A stretch of DNA of 64,000 nt, taken from positions 1,488,001 through 1,552,000 of the forward strand of contig JAXLZC010000001.1 of NCBI GenBank assembly GCA_046351095.1, in the 5' to 3' direction. Position numbers and translations under genes: made by a program. A model generated the notes under the pieces. That model made no database searches, was not told the DNA's origin, and saw only the letters and a program-made list of their open reading frames with translations. The stretch's first letter is position 1. Each line of letters begins with the position of its first letter. Of this stretch, positions 53,558-62,779 are shown one piece after another. The stretch is from BQWY01 sp046351095. Lineage in GTDB: Bacteria > Nitrospirota > Nitrospiria > Nitrospirales > Nitrospiraceae.

Positions 53558-54079
53558 TTACTTACCGACTTGGGCCGCATCCACCCAGGCGTTCTTCTTG
53601 GCATCCCAGCCCTTACCGGCCAAGCCGAAGGAGCGCTCGAATGCCATGACCTTCCAGATGTCTTCCGGCGACAACTTGCTCTTCCATGCCTTCATCTTGG
53701 TGTTCGGCACACCTTCGGACACGCGCCAGAACCAGACGGAGTCCGAATACAACTTCATGCGCTCGCCGTTGCGGAAGTCACGCGCACCGGCCTTGACGGG
53801 CTTGCCGTCCTTGCCGTGGCAGCTGGCGCAGTTCACGTCGGGATTCTTCGCGCCGATGTAAATATCCTTGCCCTCTTCGAGCACCTTCGGATCCGTCCAC
53901 CAGCCATCCGGCATATGCTTGTCGGCGTATTCGGCAGGCGGCGCCGGTGGAGCCACGATCGGGCCTTCACTCCCTCCACCCCCCTCACCGCCCCCGCCGC
54001 ACCCGGCAAGAGCCAACCCCAGTCCGGCCACACCGGCCAGGACCAGCGACCGCGTCCACCCTTGAGACTTTGTAGCCAC
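53558..54079 (-). CDS. monohaem cytochrome c lipoprotein
   Basis: About 173 residues, starting at a GTG (54079) with AAAGGAG 7 nt upstream. The signal peptide ends in LALAGC (Cys27), followed by a Gly-rich linker and the haem site CASCH (DVNCASCHGKDGKPVK). Met candidates lie in MKAWKS. A much longer frame open to 54298 looks non-coding. First gene of the 11-gene bc cluster; no clear promoter was found upstream. Confidence 0.88.
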   Translation of the reverse strand: MATKSQGWTRSLVLAGVAGLGLALAGCGGGGEGGGGSEGPIVAPPAPPAEYADKHMPDGWWTDPKVLEEGKDIYIGAKNPDVNCASCHGKDGKPVKAGARDFRNGERMKLYSDSVWFWRVSEGVPNTKMKAWKSKLSPEDIWKVMAFERSFGLAGKGWDAKKNAWVDAAQVGK

Positions 54080-54334
54080 GCTTGCGCTCCTTTCATCTAC
54101 GCCGCTGCTCACCATTGCGCCACGGTGCGAGCGTGCGGTCTCGTCTGCCATTCGCACAAAAAAACGCTTCCGCCCGACACCGTTCACGGCGTCACGCGAA
54201 AGCGCGTCACTCTCAACAAATCGGCCGAAGATCACGCCGCTCCCTGCCATCCCCATGTTTCCCTGGACCGATCCGGCAAGGCACCTCGGATGACCCACGG
54301 ACCGACACCACAGTTGCCTCGATTCCTTTAGCAG

Positions 54335-54853
54335 CTAGCGTGGCTGCTTACGCGACGGCTTCTGCCGCCGCCCTACTGCCGGACGACGCATCAGGCGCGA
54401 GAGCACATACCCACCGACACCCACGCCCACACCGCCGACCGTATACAGCACCCACGGCGGCACTTCATCAGGCGCACGCTGCACGCACCCGCTGCCGAAA
54501 TTTACCCGTGTCCGCCGCTCAGACTCAAGATCGTTCGGATCGAACTGAATCGTAATCCGCTGCTCGTCCCGCTGCGCCTGCACCACGACCGGATCGCCCA
54601 CATTGTCGTTGTGCAAGTGGAGCGTCGCCTTATAGTACCCACGCTCGTCGGTCTCGACCGTCTGACCGACATGCACCCGCGTATTTTTGACCACCACCTC
54701 GGCTTTTTTTACCGCTGCGCCGGAGGCGTCGCACACGAACCCATCGATCGTAAATCGGTGATCCGCATCATGCGTCGCCCAGACCAGCGGCGACAATCCG
54801 ACGAACCCCGCGAATACGAAAAACCCCGCGACACGTGCTGCGTTTCGACCCAT
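54335..54853 (-). CDS. carboxypeptidase-regulatory-like domain protein
   Basis: A 172-residue protein with a signal peptide (GFFVFAGFVGLSPLVWATH) and a beta-sandwich of the carboxypeptidase-regulatory-like (CNA-B-like) type (TIDGFVCDASGAAVKKAEVVV, TDERGYYKATLHLHND). A C-terminal TM segment (VLYTVGGVGVGVGGYVLSRL) ends with a basic tail. ATG 54853 is used; an ATG at 54958 would add 35 codons before the signal. It may be a surface or periplasmic adapter. Downstream lies the cytochrome operon. Confidence 0.72.
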   Translation of the reverse strand: MGRNAARVAGFFVFAGFVGLSPLVWATHDADHRFTIDGFVCDASGAAVKKAEVVVKNTRVHVGQTVETDERGYYKATLHLHNDNVGDPVVVQAQRDEQRITIQFDPNDLESERRTRVNFGSGCVQRAPDEVPPWVLYTVGGVGVGVGGYVLSRLMRRPAVGRRQKPSRKQPR

Positions 54854-55150
54854 CGTAACGGTCCACACCGCACCGGCATCCCACGCATGTTGAGAGCCAG
54901 ATGTGGCGAACAACGACCACACGAGGCGTAGGTTTTTTGAGGGCGTGAGATTTAACATAGGGCCTATGCCTTGTCAACCGGACGGTCACCCTTTCATGAC
55001 CTTTTGGATGAGCCGAGAGGGCCCGTCCGGACGCGCGAAGGCCCCGCACAATCAGGCTACGAATTTCACCCTATGTATGGACTACGGAGATGGAAAAAGA
55101 GGGGGCGAACACGCGACGCACAGGCGTCGGACGGAGGCGAACGACGAGGT

Positions 55151-55546
55151 TCAGAGATGGCCGCGCGCGCGCGCGTCCGCCTCGACACGCGCCGCCTCGG
55201 CCTGACGCTGGGAGGCCTTTTTGGATTTCCAGGCTTCCCACGAATTGCCGTTGGCGGTGTCTTGGCCGGTAAAGCGCACGACGGAGATGTCGCTGAAAGG
55301 AATACGCCGCGGCGCGGCCTGCGTCGGCGTCATCACATCGACCGACGGCCGGCCCCCCGTGAGGTCGCGGTTGAACACATAACAGAGCAACGATTCGCCG
55401 GTCGTCAAATCGAGCGTCACATCTCCCCGGTAGTCGAGCGCTGCTTCCAACGCCTCAGCCAATTCCGGTGCGGACTGCGGACGGATCACCCGCCCTTCCA
55501 GCGAGCTGGACACAATCGTCCCCTGTGTATCTTGCGTATCACTCAT
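55151..55546 (-). CDS. small hypothetical protein next to hpnH
   Basis: A 131-residue protein with no recognised domain. Features are SSLEGRVIRP, AEALEAALDYRGDVTLDLTTG (alpha/beta), and a highly charged C-terminus (WKSKKASQRQAEAARVEADA). Its ATG lies 80 nt downstream of the hpnH stop on the same strand, so it may be co-transcribed with hpnH. No membrane segment and no signal peptide. Confidence 0.65.
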   Translation of the reverse strand: MSDTQDTQGTIVSSSLEGRVIRPQSAPELAEALEAALDYRGDVTLDLTTGESLLCYVFNRDLTGGRPSVDVMTPTQAAPRRIPFSDISVVRFTGQDTANGNSWEAWKSKKASQRQAEAARVEADARARGHL

Positions 55547-55626
55547 GGTGTCCTAAAGGGCCTGAGGCGTGGTGAGCGGTTGCTGCGAGGCGGACGTTGC
55601 GACAGCTGGTCGCCATCACTTGCCGC

Positions 55627-56643
55627 CTAACGCAACATGGGCAGCAACGTCAGCTTTGCCGTCCGGGCAAGGCCGGAAATACTCCCAAACGTATCCTCCA
55701 CCGCCGAGGCTTCGTATCCGCAGTGCACCATACACTCGGCGCACTTTTCGTTTTTACTCGTCCCGTAGTCCTGCCAGGCGGTCGTCTCCATCAGTTCGCG
55801 GAACGACGACGCATACCCCTCCTGCAACAGGTAACAGGGGCGCTGCCACCCGAACACGTTGTACGTCGGATTGCCCCAGGGCGTGCAGGTGTATTCCTTG
55901 TGCCCCATCAAAAAGTCGAGGAATAGCGGCGACTGATTAAATTGCCAGGAACGCTTCGGGCGGCTGAGGATCTTGGCAAACAACTCGCGCGTGCGCGCCT
56001 TTTTGAGGAAGTGCTGCTGGTCGGGCGCCTTCTGATAGCTGTACCCGGGCGAAATCATCATGCCCTCGACGCCCAACCCCATCATCTCGTCAAAAAATTG
56101 CCGCACACGATCCGGGTTCGCGTCGTCGAACAACGTGGTGTTCGTCGTCACCCGGTGCCCGGCTTTGAGCGCCGCGCGAATGGCCTTCACCGCCACGTCG
56201 TAGACTCCATCGCGGCAGACCGCGAGGTCATGCTCATTTTTCAAACCGTCCATGTGCACGCTGAACGTCAGGTAGGTCGAGGGTGTAAATTCTTTCAGCT
56301 TCCGCTCGAGCAGAATCGCGTTCGTGCAGACGTACACGTACCGCTTCTGCTTCACCAACCCATCGACAATTGCGCCGATTTCCGGATGGATCAAGGGTTC
56401 GCCGCCGGGAATCGCCACGATCGGCGCCCCACACTCCTCCGCCGCCGCCCAACATTGCTCCGGCGTCAGCCGGCGATCCAACACGTGGTCCGGATACTGA
56501 ATCTTGCCGCACCCGGCGCAGGCGAGGTTGCAGCGGAACAACGGCTCAAGCATGAGCACGAGCGGATAGCGTTTGACCCGCTTCAGCTTCTGCGTGAGTA
56601 CATACTTGGCAACTGTATAGGCTTGGGTAACCGGGACAGCCAT
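55627..56643 (-). CDS. hpnH: adenosyl-hopene transferase HpnH (radical SAM)
   Basis: First dedicated step for extended hopanoids: it adds the adenosyl radical to diploptene. The 338-residue protein has the radical SAM cluster motif CNLACAGC (Cys38, Cys42, Cys45), GGEPLIHPEIGAIVDGLV and a C-terminal twitch-like region with KCAECMVHCGYEA. ATG 56643 is preceded by AAGGAG 8 nt upstream. A plausible sigma70 promoter lies 70 nt upstream. Consistent with hopanoids in Nitrospira membranes and with the dxs/ispG genes nearby. Confidence 0.95.
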   Translation of the reverse strand: MAVPVTQAYTVAKYVLTQKLKRVKRYPLVLMLEPLFRCNLACAGCGKIQYPDHVLDRRLTPEQCWAAAEECGAPIVAIPGGEPLIHPEIGAIVDGLVKQKRYVYVCTNAILLERKLKEFTPSTYLTFSVHMDGLKNEHDLAVCRDGVYDVAVKAIRAALKAGHRVTTNTTLFDDANPDRVRQFFDEMMGLGVEGMMISPGYSYQKAPDQQHFLKKARTRELFAKILSRPKRSWQFNQSPLFLDFLMGHKEYTCTPWGNPTYNVFGWQRPCYLLQEGYASSFRELMETTAWQDYGTSKNEKCAECMVHCGYEASAVEDTFGSISGLARTAKLTLLPMLR

Positions 56644-56713
56644 CCCTGGTACTCCTTCTGTGCGTCGCTTGTATGGAAGCGGCCGTGAATACAGCCGAAA
56701 TGATGACGGCGGC

Positions 56714-56743
56714 AGTCTACCATTCGTTTTTGTAACGGGTCAA
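56714..56743 (-). promoter_or_regulatory. sigma70-type promoter for hpnH
   Basis: Minus strand: TTGACC (56743-56738), 18-nt spacer, TAGACT (56719-56714). Hexamers match 5 of 6 and 4 of 6. Predicted start lies about 60 nt upstream of the hpnH ATG. Confidence 0.6.
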
Positions 56744-57438
56744 TTTGGAGTGAGCCGACGAGGCTCATTCGTCGCGAATGAAACACAAGAACCGACGACG
56801 ACTTTTTCGCTCGGCGCCGCTGGTGCGGAATGTTTCAATGACCTCGACATACGCGCAAGGATATCGACTCGATGGGAGGCTCGCTGAGAGCACGGCGAAT
56901 ACCCTCTTATCGAACACACGAACCTACCGCGCTGACAGAGCATGGCGGAGGGTCTCGCACAGGCAGAGCGTGCAATTCCGTGCGAATTCCGCACACAAAC
57001 GCGCAGGGTTTTTTTCGATTTTTCCGTTGAAGCCTGTGCATAACACCGGAAAGTCCGCTCCCAATGCTGCGATCGGCGTCTGCCCAGCAATTTGGACTCA
57101 GTGCCGCTACGTATACAAACAGCGAATTGTGTACCGATAAAGAAAAAGGAGAGTCAAGCTACAAGATATAGTGGTCCCCTACCATCCGCTTTCAATGCAC
57201 AAAATTTAGGCAATTTGGTCGTTCCTACAAGCAGAATGCTGGCTCCGCGCGCCGAATGTGAATTATGCACATAGTTATCCACAGACTTTGGGGAAAGAGA
57301 AATCCGTGCCGCTGTACAGAATTGGCACCAGGCATTTCTCGCTTGCTTTTGCCCCCGTCCAGTCACTATTTTTGCATTGCCGCAACGGACACTATCGGTA
57401 CGCAGCGGTGACCGAACAGGAAGAAACGCACGAAGCGT
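56744..57438. other. intergenic region with clustered DnaA boxes
   Basis: The region between the hpnH promoter and the small membrane protein holds no convincing gene: frames of 60-120 codons lack ribosome-binding sites or conserved residues. It is visibly less GC-rich than its surroundings (for example 57100-57250) and contains four DnaA-box-like 9-mers: TGTGCATAA at 57035-57043, TGTGAATTA (one mismatch) at 57257-57265, TTATGCACA at 57263-57271 and TTATCCACA (consensus) at 57275-57283. It could be a replication origin element or a DnaA-controlled regulatory region. Confidence 0.6.
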
Positions 57439-57466
57439 TGGCCCTCGCGCAGGGAGTGGTACAATG
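57439..57466 (+). promoter_or_regulatory. possible promoter of the 46-residue protein gene
   Basis: TTGGCC (57439-57444), 16-nt spacer, TACAAT (57461-57466; 5 of 6 matches to TATAAT). The predicted start is about 22 nt upstream of the ATG. The strong -10 supports the call. Confidence 0.5.
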
Positions 57467-57495
57467 GGAACTGTGCGAGACAGAAGGAGGGCACC

Positions 57496-57636
57496 ATGAG
57501 CAGTGGACTTCTCCATCATAACTTCCGCGGCACCCTGCTTCTCTTTGTCTGCTTCATCACCCTGGCAGCGCTGTGCGGCCTGGCCGCAATGGGCGCCGTC
57601 CTCCGCCCCGTCCGCTGGACGGATCGCAAGCGCTAA
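57496..57636 (+). CDS. 46-residue single-pass membrane protein
   Basis: A very short gene with a strong ribosome-binding site (AAGGAGG, about 7 nt before ATG). Encodes 46 residues: MSSGLLHHNFRG, one TM helix (TLLLFVCFITLAALCGLAAM), then the basic end RPVRWTDRKR. The helix plus positive C-terminal end suggests an inner membrane protein with a cytoplasmic C-terminus. No homologue is recognised; function unknown. It is not overlapped by any other gene. A promoter-like sequence precedes it. Confidence 0.7.
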   Translation: MSSGLLHHNFRGTLLLFVCFITLAALCGLAAMGAVLRPVRWTDRKR

Positions 57637-57973
57637 CCGAGCAGCCGCTTTTCAGGTCGAGGTGTGCGGGGCAATCCCTCACACGTCATCCCTACACTGT
57701 TTCGCCCCTCTGCATTCCAGCACACGTCCACGATAAGAACGTAGCGCGTCAATTCGCGTCACGAGTCCAATCTGCTGACTTTCATCGCGCGTGTTGGCGG
57801 GCTGTGCGCACCGCGTGAGCCACGCGGCAGGCACTTCGACATCTGCAACGCGAAGTGAATCTGCCGGAGGCGCGGTGAACGCCTACATGCGAGTGCACGC
57901 GGACTCAGCGCGAAGAAAAAGCTTGGGGCTTGAACAACTGCGGGGAAGCGAACCGAGGTACGGAAGACGAGGG
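57637..57973. other. 337-bp gap between the small membrane protein and tRNA-Cys
   Basis: No gene, good hairpin or promoter was found. A weak AAGC-cccaa-GCTT stem followed by TTT (about 57920 on the minus strand) downstream of the tRNA may be a poor terminator. Confidence 0.5.
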
Positions 57974-58049
57974 TGGAGGCGCCGAGCGGGTTCGAACCGC
58001 TGAGTCGCAGTTTTGCAGACTGCTCCCTTAGCCACTTGGGTACGGCGCC
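57974..58049 (-). tRNA. tRNA-Cys (GCA)
   Basis: Minus-strand cloverleaf: acceptor GGCGCCG/CGGCGCC, anticodon arm GCAGT-CTGCAAA-ACTGC with anticodon GCA, T-arm with GGTTCGAACCC, discriminator T (U73, as expected for Cys) and encoded CCA. It lies 64 nt after the ispG stop in the same direction, so it might be co-transcribed or separate. Confidence 0.97.
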
Positions 58050-58113
58050 CCGCGAGGGGCGCATTATAGACACTGGATCTCGACAAACTCAACAGGAGGA
58101 GCGGAGCAGACGC

Positions 58114-59316
58114 TCAGCGCGCGGGGAGCACGGGGATTTCTCTACGTAGTGTCGACGGCTCGTCGGCCGCCTGCCCAATGGACTGCCACGACGAGTGATC
58201 CTGAGCGGCGTGGGATGCGCCATGACCGGTGTGGCCCGCATCGCCTTCGGCTTCTTTTTCCTTCGCCATGACCTCGACCTCGGAGATGAGCGTATCCATC
58301 AGTTCGGGCATCGGCACTTTGCGGACGAGTTTACCCTTCTTGAAGAGAATACCGACGCCTTCGCCGCCGGCGATGCCGATATCGGCTTCTTTCCCTTCGC
58401 CGATGCCGTTCACCACACAGCCGAGGACGGACACGTTCAACGGCGTCGTGATGTGGCCGAGTCGCTTTTCCAGCTCGTTGGCCATCTTCACCACATCGAT
58501 CTCCACACGACCGCAGGTCGGGCAGGCGATCACGTTGATGCCGCGATGGCGCAACTCCAGCGCCTTGAGCATTTCGAATCCGACGCGCACTTCTTCCACG
58601 GGATCGGCCGCCAACGAGACACGCAGCGTATCGCCGATGCCGTTCATCAACAGCCAACCGAGCCCGATCGACGACTTCACTGCACCGGTCAGCACCGTCC
58701 CCGCTTCGGTAATCCCAATGTGCACGGGACAATCGGATTGATGCGCGAAAATCCAGTAGGCATCCACCGCCACATGGACGTCGGAAGCCTTCAGCGAAAC
58801 CTTCATATTGTGAAAGCCGATATCTTCGAGGGCATGCACCGCATTCAACGCCGACTCGGCCAAGGCTTCCGCCGTGGGATATCCGTACTTATCCAGCAAC
58901 TCGCGTTCGAGCGAGCCGCCGTTGACACCGATCCGCATCGGAATGCCGTGATCGTTGAGCGCCTTCACCACTTCGGTGACTTTCCACCAAGCGCCGATGT
59001 TGCCGGGATTGATACGCACGCAATCCACGACTTCAGCGGCTTTCAGCGCCAAGCGATGGTCGAAGTGAATATCGGCGATGAGAGGAATGTGAACTTGCGG
59101 CTTGATCTTGTGGAGCGCGGCGGCCGCCTCCATGTCGGGCACGGCAAGACGAACGAGTTCGCACCCGGCCTGCTCGAGTTGGTGGATCTGCGCCACCGTG
59201 CCCGCCACATCGCTGGGATGCGGGATGGTCATGGACTGCACGGAGATCGGGGCGTCTCCGCCGATCTTCACGCGCCCGACGGCTATCTGCCTGGTTCGAC
59301 GTCGCTTAATAAACAT
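58114..59316 (-). CDS. ispG: 4-hydroxy-3-methylbut-2-enyl diphosphate synthase IspG
   Basis: Penultimate step of the MEP isoprenoid pathway. The 400-residue protein has the TIM-barrel part (IAVGRVKIGGDAPISVQSM, ADIHFDHRLAL, VRINPGNIG) and the C-terminal [4Fe-4S] domain with CPTCGRVEID and the third Cys in VLGCVVNGIGEGKEAD. The C-terminal tail of about 45 residues is Ser/His/Ala-rich and not part of the usual fold. Located 35 nt after dxs, the first gene of the same pathway. Confidence 0.97.
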   Translation of the reverse strand: MFIKRRRTRQIAVGRVKIGGDAPISVQSMTIPHPSDVAGTVAQIHQLEQAGCELVRLAVPDMEAAAALHKIKPQVHIPLIADIHFDHRLALKAAEVVDCVRINPGNIGAWWKVTEVVKALNDHGIPMRIGVNGGSLERELLDKYGYPTAEALAESALNAVHALEDIGFHNMKVSLKASDVHVAVDAYWIFAHQSDCPVHIGITEAGTVLTGAVKSSIGLGWLLMNGIGDTLRVSLAADPVEEVRVGFEMLKALELRHRGINVIACPTCGRVEIDVVKMANELEKRLGHITTPLNVSVLGCVVNGIGEGKEADIGIAGGEGVGILFKKGKLVRKVPMPELMDTLISEVEVMAKEKEAEGDAGHTGHGASHAAQDHSSWQSIGQAADEPSTLRREIPVLPAR

Positions 59317-59351
59317 GGGCCTGAGGCATCACCACAGGGTTCGGCGCGCGA

Positions 59352-61325
59352 TTAGCTGCCTTGCTCATCGCCGTCCTTCATGTAGGCGTGGTGATCGACA
59401 CGACCGACATGTTTCGTCCCAAGCGGCGATGCCGTGTCCCGACGTGTGCCCGTACGCACCTCTTCGAGGAACGCTTCGGTCGTTTCGGCAATCCCATGCG
59501 CCGTCAGACCGTACTTTTCGCGCAACAGGTCTTGCGGACCCTGCTCGATGTACCAGTCCGGCAAACCGATGAGCTTCGTCGGAACGGTCAGGCCCTGCTC
59601 CGCGAGCGATTCGAGCACCGCGGAACCGAACCCGCCCATCTTGGAACCTTCTTCGATCGTCACGACGCAGGTCGCGGCGCGAGCTACACGCGCGATCAAC
59701 TCGTGATCGAGCGGCTTTGCAAAGCGCGCGTTGACGACCGACGCGGAAATACCCGCCGCGGCCAACTGCTCCGCCGCCTTCATGGCCTGCGGAACCGCCA
59801 CCCCGATGGCGATCAGCGCCACGTCCGCCCCCTCGCGCAACAACTCGCCTTTGCCGATCGGCAAGGGCACCGCCTCTGCGTCGAGCGGCACGCCCAAGCT
59901 TGTCCCGCGCGCGTAGCGCACGGATGCCGGCCCGTCGAACGTGAGTGCGGTTTTCATCATATGCTGCAATTCGTTTTCGTCCTTCGGCGCCATCACCACC
60001 ATGTTAGGAACGTGGCGGAGGAAGGCGAAGTCGAAGGCGCCGTGGTGCGTCGTCCCGTCCTCCGCCACCAAACCGCCGCGGTCGATACAGAAGGTGACGG
60101 GTAGGTTCTGCGTCGCCACATCGTGCACAACTTGATCGTAGGCCCGCTGCAAGAACGTGGAGTAGAGCGCGACCACCGGGCGCAACCCATCCACCGCCAA
60201 GCCGGCGGCGAACGTCACGGCATGCTGCTCGGCGATCCCCACGTCATAGAGGCGATCCGGAAATTCTTTTTCGAACGCGGTGAGCCCGGTGCCTTCGCAC
60301 ATGGCCGCCGTGATCGCAACGATACGTTTGTCTTCGCGCGCAAGCTTTACGAGCGCATTCATCGCATGCGCGGTGTAGCTGGGACGCGGCGACTTCTTCG
60401 CCATCTCGCCGGTCTCGCGCACAAACGCCGGACAGGCATGAAACCACACCGGGTTGCTCGTGGCGTGCTCGTAGCCCAAACCCTTTTTTGTGATGACGTG
60501 GAGGAGCACCGGCCCCTTCATCTTCAGCACGTTTTCGAGGTTCGGGAGCAAATGCTCGAAGTTGTGACCGTCGATCGGCCCCACATATTGGAAGCCTAGT
60601 TCCTCGAACAGCAGGCCCGGCAAGATCATGCCTTTGGCCAATTCTTCGGCGCGGCGCGCCATCTTCTGCATGTCCTGGCCGATGTGCGGGATCGCGCGCA
60701 ACAACTGGCCGGTTTCCACGCGCATCTTGTTGTAGAACTCGCCGGTGAACGTCCGGTTCAGATAGGCGGAGATCGCACCGACGTTCTTGGAGATCGACAT
60801 CTGATTGTCGTTCAGGATCACGACGAAGTCGCGATTGGTCCCGCCCGCATGGTGCAGACCTTCGAGCGTCATGCCCGAGGTCATCGCGCCGTCGCCGACG
60901 ACACACACCACCTTATGCTTCAAGCCCTGCTGCTCGCGCGCTTCCACCATCCCGTAGGCCGCCGAGACGCCGGTGCCGGCATGGCCTGCGTTGAACGTGT
61001 CGTAGACACTCTCTTCGCGTTTGCAGAATCCGCTCAACCCGCCGTACTGGCGCAGGGTATGGAATTGTTCGCGACGGCCCGTCAGCAATTTATGCGTGTA
61101 GGCCTGGTTGCTCGTGTCCCAGACGATCTTGTCCGTCGGCGTATCGAGCAGGTAGTGCAGCGCCACCGTCAATTCGACGACGCCCAAGTTGCTGGCCAAG
61201 TGCCCGCCGACTTGGCTGACGACCGAAATGATCTGCTCCCGAATCTCTTGGCAGAGCACCGGGAAATCTTTCGGCGATACCTGACGAAGATCGGCCGGAT
61301 CGTGAATCGTTTTGAGAATGGACAT
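59352..61325 (-). CDS. dxs: 1-deoxy-D-xylulose-5-phosphate synthase Dxs
   Basis: First enzyme of the MEP pathway, condensing pyruvate and glyceraldehyde-3-phosphate with TPP. The 657-residue protein has GGHLASNLGVVELTVALHY, the TPP motif GDGAMTSGMTLEGLHHAG to ILNDNQMSISKNVG, DRGGLVAEDGTTHHGAFD and the transketolase-type C-terminal domain. AGAAGGAG precedes ATG 61325. The upstream gap has no clear promoter. Supplies the isoprenoid pool for hopanoids and quinones together with ispG. Confidence 0.98.
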   Translation of the reverse strand: MSILKTIHDPADLRQVSPKDFPVLCQEIREQIISVVSQVGGHLASNLGVVELTVALHYLLDTPTDKIVWDTSNQAYTHKLLTGRREQFHTLRQYGGLSGFCKREESVYDTFNAGHAGTGVSAAYGMVEAREQQGLKHKVVCVVGDGAMTSGMTLEGLHHAGGTNRDFVVILNDNQMSISKNVGAISAYLNRTFTGEFYNKMRVETGQLLRAIPHIGQDMQKMARRAEELAKGMILPGLLFEELGFQYVGPIDGHNFEHLLPNLENVLKMKGPVLLHVITKKGLGYEHATSNPVWFHACPAFVRETGEMAKKSPRPSYTAHAMNALVKLAREDKRIVAITAAMCEGTGLTAFEKEFPDRLYDVGIAEQHAVTFAAGLAVDGLRPVVALYSTFLQRAYDQVVHDVATQNLPVTFCIDRGGLVAEDGTTHHGAFDFAFLRHVPNMVVMAPKDENELQHMMKTALTFDGPASVRYARGTSLGVPLDAEAVPLPIGKGELLREGADVALIAIGVAVPQAMKAAEQLAAAGISASVVNARFAKPLDHELIARVARAATCVVTIEEGSKMGGFGSAVLESLAEQGLTVPTKLIGLPDWYIEQGPQDLLREKYGLTAHGIAETTEAFLEEVRTGTRRDTASPLGTKHVGRVDHHAYMKDGDEQGS

Positions 61326-61616
61326 GGGCCTCTACTCCTTCTAGGTCAGCGCGTGCGCTCAGCGACAATATGCTGAAAGACCGTGGTTGCGAGATGGCGT
61401 TGAAGATCGCCGGGAACACCCGTGATGCGGGCTGGAACCAAGCGTAGTGCAGGGATGAGCAATCGGTTGAAGATAGTTCCCCTCAAACTAATCGGGATTA
61501 TGGCAGGATCGTGCACGCGAGTCAACGAGAGACGCCTGTATATGCGCATGACTCACCGGCACGACGCCACGTATAGCGTTCGAACGCGCGTCGCGCCCCG
61601 ATACGCACCTCGCAAT
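61326..61616. other. 291-bp gap upstream of dxs
   Basis: No gene, terminator or convincing promoter is visible. Expected to contain the dxs promoter on the minus strand, but no good hexamer pair was found. Confidence 0.5.
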
Positions 61617-62759
61617 CTAAAAATAAAAATGTAGTCCGAGTCCGAGCCAATGCGCCTTCTGCGTGTAAAACTGCCCATCGGGGAACGGACCGGAATGTTG
61701 TTCGATGAGCAATTGCACTGCACGCTGATCGAGTCGGAGATTTTCGAATTGCACACCGACCATCAGCGAATGCCCATAACTCCATCCTGTGCGTTGATGG
61801 ATTTGCAGGTCGGCATAGGCCACCGGCCGCACACGCCCCTTCCAATAGGTCTGCGTCCCGGTGAACTCCACCCCACCCTGCAGCGTTCCGTAGCCGACCC
61901 CACTCCCGTCCGGCGCCTGCCGCACCAACACACCACCGCCGCCGTAGACGCGCAGCCATTCCTCGATATCGTACGAGCCTTTCACATCCACACGATCATG
62001 CCCGATCTCCAAGCGCTGCGTGCCGGTATGCTGGCTAAACTCGTCGCCCAGGTGCGAACTCTGATGGATGTACCGCACCATCGACGAAAACTTCCCACGC
62101 CGATAACTGTGGAAGATCGAGACGACGAAGTCCGTATTCATGATGTCGTTGGATCCAGACTTCGACGTGAGGTCGAACAGACTGAAGCTCCCGGCCTGCA
62201 CGCCCACTTCCCACTGCGCATCCCCTTTGCCGCGGCTTCGATAGAGTGGAATGGTTCCGCCCATGTTGGCGCGTACCGAGTCGTTGAGCAAACCGCCGGA
62301 GGTAAAAACCCGCTGGTAGCCAAGCGAGAAGTGTGGCCATCGCGGATCGGCATGCAGCGGCTCAAACAGCTGTCCGCGCGGCAACCACTTCGACGTCGGC
62401 ACGGCATCGACTGCTTGTGGTGCCGGCGCAACACCGGCCGGGAGCGTCGTCGAAGCGCCGGCGCCGTCCTGCGCCTCAATCGTCACACGCGTCACCCCGG
62501 GAATCCGTTCAAGCGTGCGCAGCATCTCGCTTGCGCGCATGCCTCCAAGCGTCGCAGCCCGCACCGTGAGCGCGCCATCGTGCGATTCGACCGTCGTATC
62601 GACCAGGCGCATTTCCTGATCGAGCAGCGCCCGCGCGTAGCCTTCAATATACCGATCGTCGACCGCGTGAGCGGCCGTCGCCCAGCACAACACAGCGCTG
62701 AGACAGAAGATGACGCTATTGCCGCTCCACGCCGCCCATCCCGATGCCTTTTGTATCAT
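61617..62759 (-). CDS. outer membrane beta-barrel protein (DUF1207-like) with BON-like N-terminus
   Basis: A 380-residue protein with a signal peptide (SGNSVIFCLSAVLCWATAAHA). Residues from about 35 to 100 (DDRYIEGYARALLDQEMRLV..., MLRTLERIPGVTRVTIEAQ) look like a BON-type domain. The rest is a barrel with alternating strands (WPHFSLGYQRVF, FVVSIFHSYRRGKFSSMVRY, GVQFENLRLDQRAVQL) ending in an aromatic LGLGLHFYF, typical of outer membrane proteins. It fits DUF1207. ATG 62759 has AAGGGA upstream. Last of the two outer membrane genes. Confidence 0.78.
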   Translation of the reverse strand: MIQKASGWAAWSGNSVIFCLSAVLCWATAAHAVDDRYIEGYARALLDQEMRLVDTTVESHDGALTVRAATLGGMRASEMLRTLERIPGVTRVTIEAQDGAGASTTLPAGVAPAPQAVDAVPTSKWLPRGQLFEPLHADPRWPHFSLGYQRVFTSGGLLNDSVRANMGGTIPLYRSRGKGDAQWEVGVQAGSFSLFDLTSKSGSNDIMNTDFVVSIFHSYRRGKFSSMVRYIHQSSHLGDEFSQHTGTQRLEIGHDRVDVKGSYDIEEWLRVYGGGGVLVRQAPDGSGVGYGTLQGGVEFTGTQTYWKGRVRPVAYADLQIHQRTGWSYGHSLMVGVQFENLRLDQRAVQLLIEQHSGPFPDGQFYTQKAHWLGLGLHFYF

Positions 62760-62779
62760 CACGTCCCTTCTGCACATTT

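Noticed and set aside
57258..57521. 87-codon plus-strand frame covering the DnaA boxes
   Set aside because: No ribosome-binding site, no conserved motif, and it overlaps the start of the small membrane protein gene in another frame.
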